DNA of 40,210 nt, from NCBI GenBank assembly GCA_900322035.1, contig ONYL01000017.1, positions 1 through 40,210 on the forward strand. The letters run 5' to 3'. A program made the translations under genes and the position numbers. Each line of letters opens with the position of its first letter. Position 1 is the first letter of the stretch. Under the pieces are notes generated by a model, which ran no database searches, had not been told where the DNA came from, and saw only the letters and a program-made list of their open reading frames with translations. Origin of the DNA: an uncultured Prevotella sp. (GTDB lineage Bacteria > Bacteroidota > Bacteroidia > Bacteroidales > Bacteroidaceae). Of the stretch, positions 1 to 5,739 are shown piece by piece.

Positions 1-18
1 TAAATTTTTGTGATATGA

Positions 19-54
19 CAAAGCCCCGGCTTGTGAAAGTCGAGGCTTTGTTTT
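19..54 (+). terminator. Intrinsic terminator of a gene left of the window
   Basis: Arms 19-32 and 37-50 pair over 14 positions with one C-A mismatch and one G-T wobble, a 4-nt loop, and TTTT directly after. It most likely ends a plus-strand transcript that starts outside the window. Confidence 0.7.
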
Positions 55-60
55 AAAAAA

Positions 61-102
61 TAATACGAAAAAGAGGATGAACCAGAATTTTGATACACCT
101 CC
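61..102. repeat. Interspersed repeat, inverted copy of 40048-40088
   Basis: The reverse complement of this stretch closely matches 40048-40088 at the other end of the window: a shared core TATCAAAATTCTG is followed by a shared CATCCTCTTTTTCGTATTA. The right-hand copy folds into a good terminator hairpin; this copy folds less well. Confidence 0.6.
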
Positions 103-167
103 ATTGCTCTATTAGGAGCAAAAGGCTGCCCATGATTTTCCTACAATCTTTAGGTAGTAAAACGTCT
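103..167 (+). repeat. Intergenic repeat R1, copy 1
   Basis: Nearly the same sequence occurs at 25930-25993. Both contain a small hairpin (GCTC, 6 nt, GAGC), then CATGATTTTCCTACAATCTT and a GTAAA-containing tail. A third, partial copy of the second half follows at 208-249. Confidence 0.7.
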
Positions 168-207
168 TTTTTGAACCCTTAGCCGTTTTAGACAGTCTTC
201 GTTGAAA

Positions 208-249
208 TGATTTTCCTACAATCTTAAAGTGGTAAACGCCTATGCCTGT
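208..249 (+). repeat. Intergenic repeat R1, partial copy
   Basis: Contains TGATTTTCCTACAATCTT followed by a GGTAAACG tail and TATGCCTG. The same end (GTAAACG..TATGCCTG) is found at 26002-26018 in the other copy, so this looks like the right half of the R1 unit. Confidence 0.6.
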
Positions 250-436
250 ACTCATTCCTTTTGAGGGAACAAACCTTGGATTTCATCCTTCGTTGTCTCG
301 CATGACAGGGATCAAGCTCCTTGTCTCTGCTTATTTATTTATGCTCGGTAAATGTACGACAATGCTCGTTATCTTATCAACGTACATCATCGTACATTGT
401 ACATACAACGAAAACGTTCAATCTATGTGTCCTCCA

Positions 437-504
437 ACCACCATCCACGGAAAATATCCGCTGTGCCTAAAGATCTGCGTAATCAGCGGTATCTGCGAGC
501 CTTA
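437..504 (+). repeat. Intergenic repeat R2/R3 pair
   Basis: Two modules lie side by side. Module R3 (437-463) is matched in inverted orientation at 25527-25553 with two mismatches in 27. Module R2 (473-504) is matched directly at 25420-25451 with two mismatches in 32. The shared cores are CCATCCACGGAAA and TCTGCGTAAT..GCGGTATCTGCGAGCC. Confidence 0.7.
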
Positions 505-629
505 CCCATTTTGTTTGACTATGGCTGCGCGCCCCCCTTCGCTCCGCATGGCAATCATGAATGATAAATTGTTTTCATCTGTGCGCACAAATAATCGGAA
601 TAGAAGGACGGCATGTGAAAATAAAACAT

Positions 630-637
630 TATCTTTG
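630..637 (+). promoter_or_regulatory. Candidate -7 box of argS
   Basis: TATCTTTG fits the Bacteroidales -7 consensus TAnnTTTG and lies 55 nt before the argS start codon. No good TTTG box is present at the expected distance upstream, so the promoter call is moderate. Confidence 0.5.
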
Positions 638-674
638 CAGAATAATTCCAATCAGCGATCATCAATCAGAATAA

Positions 675-688
675 TAATACCGGTATTA
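675..688. promoter_or_regulatory. 14-bp perfect palindrome just before argS
   Basis: TAATACCGGTATTA is a perfect inverted repeat that ends four bases before the argS ATG, inside the predicted 5' leader. It could be an operator or an mRNA element; no function can be assigned from sequence. Confidence 0.35.
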
Positions 689-692
689 GAAT

Positions 693-2513
693 ATGAATAT
701 TGAATCAGCAATTCAGAGCGCAGTGATTGCGGCTGTGAAGCAACTCTACGGTCAGGATGTACCCGAAAAGATGGTACAACTGCAAAAGACTAAGTCAAAC
801 TTTGAAGGCAACCTCACATTGGTCGTGTTTCCGCTGTTGAAACTCTCCCACAAGAAACCAGAGGAGACAGCAACAGAAATCGGCCAGTGGCTCAAGGACA
901 ACTGCTCGCAGGTGAGCGGTTTCAACGTGGTAAAGGGATTCCTCAACCTCGTCGTCCCTGCCTCAGCCTATCTCGACCTGCTCCGGCAGATCGATGCCGA
1001 CCCCAAATGGGGCGAGAAAGAGGCTACGGACAAGAGTCCGCTCGTGATGATTGAATATTCCTCACCCAACACCAACAAGCCTCTCCACCTGGGACACGTG
1101 CGCAACAACCTTCTGGGCTGGTCGCTGGCTCAGATCATGCAGGCCAACGGCAACAAGGTGATCAAGACCAATATCGTCAACGACCGCGGCATCCATATCT
1201 GCAAGTCGATGCTGGCCTGGCTCAAATGGGGCAACGGCATCACACCCGAGACGGCCCACAAAAAGGGCGACCACCTTATCGGCGACTTCTACGTGCTCTT
1301 CGACAAGCACTATAAGGAAGAGTGCGCACAACTCGAAAAGCAGTATCTGGCCGAGGGCATGACCGAGGAGGAGGCCAAAGACAAGGCTGCCAAAGAGGCT
1401 CCGCTCATCAAGGAGGCTCACGCCATGCTCGTGAAATGGGAAAACAACGACCCCGAAGTGCGTGCCCTGTGGAAAAAGATGAACGCTTGGGTCTACGCCG
1501 GCTTCGACGAGACCTACAAAGCCTTGGGCGTCTCGTTCGACAAGATCTATTATGAATCAAATACATACCTCGAGGGAAAGAAAAAGGTAGAGGAAGGTCT
1601 CAAGAAGGGGCTCTTCTTCCGGAAGGACGACAATAGTGTATGGGCTGACCTCACAAAAGAGGGACTGGACCAGAAACTATTGCTTCGTTCCGACGGTACT
1701 TCCGTCTATATGACTCAGGACATTGGTACCGCCGAACTCCGCTTTCGCGACTTCCCCATCGACAAGATGATCTATGTGGTGGGCAACGAGCAGAACTACC
1801 ACTTCCAGGTGCTGTCCATCCTGCTCGACCGTCTGGGCTTCAAGTGGGGCAAGGATCTCGTACACTTCTCCTACGGCATGGTGGAGCTGCCCAACGGCAA
1901 GATGAAGAGCCGCGAGGGAACGGTGGTGGACGCCGACGACCTCATCGCCCAAATGGTGAGCGACGCCCGCCGGACGAGCGACGAATTGGGCAAGTTCCAC
2001 GACATGACCGAGGAGGAGAAGCAGGAGACGGCCCGCATTGTGGGCTTAGGCGCCCTGAAATACTTTATCCTCAAGGTGGACGCACGCAAGAACATGCTCT
2101 TCAATCCCGCCGAGAGCATCGACTTCAACGGCAATACCGGTCCCTTCATCCAGTACACCTACGCCCGCATACGTTCCATCCTGCGCAAGGCGAAGGCTGC
2201 CGGTATCGACACCGACAACCTTAACGTGGAAGCCGGTGACCCCGTCAACGAGAAGGAAGTGGAAATCATCAGCAAGCTCAACGACTTTGGACAGGTGGTG
2301 GCCGATGCCGGCAGCAACTACAATCCGGCCGGCATCTGCAACTACTGCTACGAGCTGACAAAGGATTTCAACCAGTTCTATCACGACTACAGCATCCTCA
2401 GTGCCGACACCGAGGCCGAGAAGCGTGTGCGCCTCATGCTGGCCAAGAATGTGGCCAAAGTCATCAAGAACGGAATGGAGCTCCTCGGTATCGAGGTGCC
2501 CGAGAGAATGTAA
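693..2513 (+). CDS. argS: Arginyl-tRNA synthetase
   Basis: Class I aminoacyl-tRNA synthetase that charges tRNA-Arg with arginine in the cytoplasm. The 606-residue length is typical. The N-terminal Arg-tRNA synthetase additional domain covers about residues 1-110. The ATP-binding HIGH motif appears as HLGH at 132-135, inside KPLHLGHVRNN, and the KMSKS-type loop as KMKSR at 403-407. A helical anticodon-binding domain occupies the last ~130 residues and ends in the usual family ending VPERM. The start at MNIESAIQ fits the family and sits after a TATCTTTG promoter element. The stop TAA shares one base with the next ATG (TAATG), so the downstream RNase H gene is probably translated from the same message. 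Confidence 0.98.
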   Translation: MNIESAIQSAVIAAVKQLYGQDVPEKMVQLQKTKSNFEGNLTLVVFPLLKLSHKKPEETATEIGQWLKDNCSQVSGFNVVKGFLNLVVPASAYLDLLRQIDADPKWGEKEATDKSPLVMIEYSSPNTNKPLHLGHVRNNLLGWSLAQIMQANGNKVIKTNIVNDRGIHICKSMLAWLKWGNGITPETAHKKGDHLIGDFYVLFDKHYKEECAQLEKQYLAEGMTEEEAKDKAAKEAPLIKEAHAMLVKWENNDPEVRALWKKMNAWVYAGFDETYKALGVSFDKIYYESNTYLEGKKKVEEGLKKGLFFRKDDNSVWADLTKEGLDQKLLLRSDGTSVYMTQDIGTAELRFRDFPIDKMIYVVGNEQNYHFQVLSILLDRLGFKWGKDLVHFSYGMVELPNGKMKSREGTVVDADDLIAQMVSDARRTSDELGKFHDMTEEEKQETARIVGLGALKYFILKVDARKNMLFNPAESIDFNGNTGPFIQYTYARIRSILRKAKAAGIDTDNLNVEAGDPVNEKEVEIISKLNDFGQVVADAGSNYNPAGICNYCYELTKDFNQFYHDYSILSADTEAEKRVRLMLAKNVAKVIKNGMELLGIEVPERM

Positions 2514-2998
2514 TGAGGACCATGGCAAAGGAACGCTTGGTGAACCCTCCCGACTGGCGCAGCGACACCGTGTTGCCGCTGCCTGCCGAGGTCAGGGCCA
2601 ACGCCTGGGCCGTAGACGCCGCCTGCTCGGGCAATCCCGGCCCTATGGAATATCAGGCGGTTGATCTTGCCACGGGCGTGCAGGTGTTCCACTTCGGGCC
2701 CATGCAGGGCACAAACAACATCGGGGAATTCCTGGCCATCGTTCATGCGCTGGCGCTCATGGAGCAGAGACATGTCACCGACAAGGTGATCTACAGCGAC
2801 TCGGTGAATGCCATAGGATGGATCCGCAAGAGAAAGTGCAACACCAAACTGGAGCGCACGCCCCAGACCCAGCCGCTTTATGCCATCATTGCACGTGCCG
2901 AGCACTGGCTGCAAACCCATTCCGTCACGGTCCCGATACTGAAGTGGGAAACGCGGAAATGGGGCGAATGTCCGGCCGATTTCGGAAGAAAGAAGTAG
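2513..2998 (+). CDS. Ribonuclease H family protein
   Basis: RNase H fold enzyme expected to cut the RNA strand of RNA-DNA hybrids. The four acidic active-site positions of the type 1 fold can be followed: D35 in AVDAACSGNPG, E72 in NNIGEFLAIVHAL, D96 in IYSDSVNAIGW and D156 in GECPADFGRK. At 161 residues it matches the single-domain RNase H proteins of Bacteroides relatives, which share the sequence LKWET..WGE.PADFGRK. The first ATG (2513) overlaps the argS stop by one base; a second Met at codon 4 is an alternative start. The domain assignment is strong; whether this is the cell's main RNase HI cannot be told. Confidence 0.9.
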   Translation: MRTMAKERLVNPPDWRSDTVLPLPAEVRANAWAVDAACSGNPGPMEYQAVDLATGVQVFHFGPMQGTNNIGEFLAIVHALALMEQRHVTDKVIYSDSVNAIGWIRKRKCNTKLERTPQTQPLYAIIARAEHWLQTHSVTVPILKWETRKWGECPADFGRKK

Positions 2999-3074
2999 GC
3001 CGAGGCGAAAATTCCCAGGGCGTGGCATGGCCCGGACATCTTCTCGGAGCAATCAACAAAAGACATCATAAGGC

Positions 3075-3122
3075 AACACAAAAGAGGCCGCCAGCACTTA
3101 GCTTGACGGCCTCTTTTGTGTT
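3075..3122. terminator. Bidirectional terminator between the RNase H gene and HU
   Basis: Arms 3075-3090 and 3107-3122 are perfect 16-bp complements around a 16-nt loop. The AACACAAAAG / CTTTTGTGTT ends supply T-rich sides on both strands. It sits between two convergent genes and can serve both. Confidence 0.85.
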
Positions 3123-3146
3123 GTCGTGACAAATCAGTATCGACAA

Positions 3147-3419
3147 TCAGGCATTGAGCTCCTTGTCTAAATCTGCGCCAGCCTTGAACTTGGCAAGCTT
3201 CTTGGCAGCAATGTCAATGGCGGCTCCCGAAGAGGGATTTATACCTTTGCGCGCTGCACGCTCAGCAACAGAGAATGTGCCAAAACCTACAAGCTGAACC
3301 TTGTCACCTGCTACCAAAGCTTCTTTGATAGCGTCCAATGTGGCATCCAATGCTTTCTTTGCGTCTGTCTGGTTCAGACCGGCAGCGGAAATCTTCTTGA
3401 TTAAATCTGTCTTGTTCAT
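3147..3419 (-). CDS. HU family DNA-binding protein
   Basis: Small basic nucleoid protein that binds and bends DNA as a dimer. The 90-residue protein starts MNKTDLIKKISAAGL and contains the family signature VQLVGFGTFSVAERAARKG followed by the N-P of the DNA-intercalating arm tip and a basic, Lys/Ala-rich end. An upstream in-frame ATG at 3524 would add 35 residues, but these are hydrophobic and Cys-rich, unlike any HU. That ATG also lies upstream of a canonical promoter (3472-3502), so the short start at 3419 is chosen. Transcription from that promoter would give a leader of about 45 nt. Which HU paralogue this is cannot be said. Confidence 0.96.
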   Translation of the reverse strand: MNKTDLIKKISAAGLNQTDAKKALDATLDAIKEALVAGDKVQLVGFGTFSVAERAARKGINPSSGAAIDIAAKKLAKFKAGADLDKELNA

Positions 3420-3471
3420 AATTCTGAATTTACGGGATGTCTCTTTTTGTTGATTGATATGTAATTTACGG

Positions 3472-3502
3472 CAAATATAACAGATAAAATCCAATCCGCA
3501 AA
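3472..3502 (-). promoter_or_regulatory. HU gene promoter
   Basis: On the minus strand TTTG (3502-3499) is followed after exactly 19 nt by TATATTTG (3479-3472), a full match to the Bacteroidales promoter consensus. It excludes the longer reading frame start at 3524. Confidence 0.8.
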
Positions 3503-3584
3503 CAGAAAATATGAAAAATATCATAGCATGAGGAAAAAAAGGCTTAAAATAAGCAGATTACTACGGAATACGAGATATTTTTCG

Positions 3585-3592
3585 TACTTTTG
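3585..3592 (+). promoter_or_regulatory. Candidate -7 box of the rhomboid gene
   Basis: TACTTTTG matches TAnnTTTG and lies 34 nt upstream of the rhomboid start codon; no clear -33 box is visible. Confidence 0.5.
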
Positions 3593-3626
3593 CAACCAAT
3601 AATCAAGAGTTTTATAAGGTAACATT

Positions 3627-4538
3627 ATGCTGCGTTTAACACCGGTCACTAAATACTTGTTGATAGCCAATGTAGTGGTTTTTCTGCTTTTTTCCGTCAT
3701 TCCCGGCGGTGATATGTTCGGGCTTCACTTCTTCATGGCCCAAAACTTCCACTATTATCAGCTCTTCACCTATATGTTTATGCACGCCAACTTCCAGCAC
3801 ATCTTTTTTAATATGTTCGCGCTATGGATGTTCGGCACCGTAATGGAAAACGTGTGGGGAGGCCGCAAGTTCCTGTTCTATTACATCAGCTGTGGCATCG
3901 GAGCCGGAATCTGCCAGGAGCTGGCCCAGTTTGTACAATTCTATCTCATCGCCCAGGAGCAGATCCCGGGATTCTCCTTAGGTATGCTGAACGAGGTGGC
4001 CGACAACTCCGCTGCCATCCTCAACATGTGGACAACAGTGGGCGCCTCGGGTGCCATCTACGCTGTGCTGTTGGCCTTCGGCATGACATTCCCCAACGAC
4101 AGCCTGTTCATCTTCCCCATTCCCTTCCCCATCAAGGCCAAATGGTTTGTGCTGTTCTATGTGGCCATCGAACTCTTCTCGGCCATTAGCACCTCGACAG
4201 ACGGCGTGGCCCACTTTGCCCACCTCGGCGGTATGCTGATCGGCTTCCTCATGATACGCCACTGGAACAACAATCCTATGGGAATAGACATGGACAAGGG
4301 CTCGCGCTTCTTCTCCAATCTCAAGCAGCAGTGGGACCGCCACCGCCAGCACGTCACGTCGCAGGGCCATGGCGGGGCTCGCCACGACGCTTCGCACGAG
4401 ACCGACTGGCAATACAACGAGCGGAAAAAACAAGAAGAAAAGGAAATGGACGATATATTGGACAAAATCAGAAAGAGCGGCTACGACAGTCTGACAGCTG
4501 AGGAAAAACGCAAGCTCTTCGACTTCAACAACAAATAA
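3627..4538 (+). CDS. Rhomboid family intramembrane serine protease
   Basis: Polytopic inner-membrane protease that cleaves transmembrane segments of other proteins. The rhomboid core covers about residues 8-212 with six hydrophobic segments. The first conserved block is HANFQHIFFNMFALWMFG (53-70). The catalytic Ser is S141 in TVGASGAIY, and the catalytic His is H199 in AHFAHLGGMLIGF. After the core comes a charged cytoplasmic tail (about 215-303) ending in a DDILDKIRKSGYDSLTAEEK segment, as in many Bacteroidetes rhomboids. The next gene begins 9 nt downstream on the same strand, so the two form an operon. Substrates are unknown. Confidence 0.95.
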   Translation: MLRLTPVTKYLLIANVVVFLLFSVIPGGDMFGLHFFMAQNFHYYQLFTYMFMHANFQHIFFNMFALWMFGTVMENVWGGRKFLFYYISCGIGAGICQELAQFVQFYLIAQEQIPGFSLGMLNEVADNSAAILNMWTTVGASGAIYAVLLAFGMTFPNDSLFIFPIPFPIKAKWFVLFYVAIELFSAISTSTDGVAHFAHLGGMLIGFLMIRHWNNNPMGIDMDKGSRFFSNLKQQWDRHRQHVTSQGHGGARHDASHETDWQYNERKKQEEKEMDDILDKIRKSGYDSLTAEEKRKLFDFNNK

Positions 4539-4547
4539 AGACAGTTT

Positions 4548-5633
4548 ATGATCAGACATCTGAAGAGGGTCACGGTCAGGACGATTGCCATTCTCAACAT
4601 CATGGTCGTCGTCCTGATGTTGTTGTCGGGCTACGCCGGACTCGTCAGCCCCGTAGCCCACCCGTCCTACTCGTGTTTCACGCTCGCTTTCCCTCTGTTT
4701 CTCGTGCTCAATCTTGGATTTCTCGTCTTTTGGGTGATCTTCAAGTTCCGCTACGTCATCATTCCCTTTCTCGGTTTTGTCATGGGGTTCGGTCCCGTGC
4801 GCTCTTACACGCCCTTCAATGTGACCCATTCCACGGCCGACGCCACGATGAAAGTGCTCTCTTACAACACATGGGGGTTTGGCAAGTTCCCCCTCATCAC
4901 CCGCGACAACACCATCCTGCAGTACATCAAGAAGCAGGATGCCGACATCGTATGCCTGCAGGAGAGCTACCTGACAGAATACGGACTGCGCGTCGTCGAC
5001 ACGCTCATGGGCCGCAACTATCCCTATCAGGACGAATGCAACGAGGGCAACGGCGGGCTGAGAATACTCTCCAAATACCCCATCATCCGCAAGATTCCCA
5101 TCAACTTTGAACAGCCCACCACCAACCTGGCCTGTGCCTGGCTGCTGCGACGAGGCCAAGACACGATGCTCGTCGTGAACTGCCACTTGCAGAGCATAGG
5201 CATAACAGAGGTTGAGAAAGCCGACTTCAAGGAAATGGTGAGAGGCACGCTCTCCACCGACAGCTCACGCATCGAAAGCCACAAACTGCTCTGGCGCCTG
5301 GGCTCTGCCAATGCTCAACGTGCAGGACAAGTGAAGGCCGTCATGGCACTGCTGCGCAAGTTCCCCAACACGAGCACACTCGTCTGCGGCGACTTCAACT
5401 CTTCACCGCTTTCCTATGCCCACCGGCAGATCAACCAGCGCCTCAACGACTGCCATACATTAGCAGGCAACGGGCCGGGTATCAGTTACCACTTCAATGG
5501 ATTCTACGTCAGAATCGACAACATCTTCTGTTCCGACGACTGGTTGCCACTAAAGTGCTTTGTCGACAATTCCATTTCATCAAGTGACCACTATCCTATC
5601 CTATGCTGGTTCAAAAAGAAGGCAATTCACTAA
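4548..5633 (+). CDS. Membrane-anchored endonuclease/exonuclease/phosphatase family protein
   Basis: The C-terminal two thirds (about residues 100-358) belong to the metal-dependent EEP superfamily, which hydrolyses phosphodiester or phosphomonoester bonds in nucleic acids, inositol phosphates or lipids. Visible motifs are LSYNTWG (N107), CLQE (E139), GDFNSSP near 281-287 and SSDHYPI near 345-351, together the metal-binding and catalytic set. The first ~90 residues form about three membrane helices, so the catalytic domain is probably held at the membrane; whether it faces the periplasm is inferred. Bacteroidetes often carry this architecture next to a rhomboid protease, as here (9-nt gap). 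The substrate cannot be predicted. Confidence 0.88.
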   Translation: MIRHLKRVTVRTIAILNIMVVVLMLLSGYAGLVSPVAHPSYSCFTLAFPLFLVLNLGFLVFWVIFKFRYVIIPFLGFVMGFGPVRSYTPFNVTHSTADATMKVLSYNTWGFGKFPLITRDNTILQYIKKQDADIVCLQESYLTEYGLRVVDTLMGRNYPYQDECNEGNGGLRILSKYPIIRKIPINFEQPTTNLACAWLLRRGQDTMLVVNCHLQSIGITEVEKADFKEMVRGTLSTDSSRIESHKLLWRLGSANAQRAGQVKAVMALLRKFPNTSTLVCGDFNSSPLSYAHRQINQRLNDCHTLAGNGPGISYHFNGFYVRIDNIFCSDDWLPLKCFVDNSISSSDHYPILCWFKKKAIH

Positions 5634-5682
5634 AAAATAACGATTTATGCAAAATAAATTTTTAAGAATTAGGAAAAAATCG

Positions 5683-5690
5683 TATCTTTG
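5683..5690 (+). promoter_or_regulatory. Candidate -7 box of secDF
   Basis: TATCTTTG matches TAnnTTTG, 48 nt upstream of the secDF start codon. The -33 position is only T-rich. Confidence 0.55.
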
Positions 5691-5707
5691 CACGACTTAT
5701 ATCGAAG

Positions 5708-5739
5708 AATAAAAACAAAACATAATAAAAACAAAACAT
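5708..5739 (+). repeat. 16-bp tandem duplication across the secDF start
   Basis: AATAAAAACAAAACAT occurs twice without a gap (5708-5723 and 5724-5739); the AT of the second copy begins the secDF ATG. The A-rich context is of the kind favoured before start codons in Bacteroidetes. Confidence 0.6.

Larger units (their letters stand above)
1..692. other. Repeat-rich intergenic spacer upstream of argS
   Basis: No convincing gene is seen here. The stretch holds a terminator at the very left edge, three kinds of short interspersed repeats that recur near 25.4-26.0 kb or at the right end of the window, and the argS promoter region. An open frame of 153 codons (242-703) crosses several of these repeats, runs into the argS start and has no recognisable protein features, so it is not called. 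Confidence 0.7.

Noticed and set aside
351-405. Cluster of CGTACAT/ATGTACG words as an operator or origin box
   Set aside because: Only short 8-bp complementary words are present, irregularly spaced, with no gene or replication signal to relate them to.
242-703. Open frame of 153 codons upstream of argS
   Set aside because: It spans dispersed repeats, overlaps the argS start, has no family resemblance and odd composition; it is most likely chance.
3420-3524. N-terminal extension of HU
   Set aside because: A canonical promoter lies inside the extension and the added residues are unlike HU.
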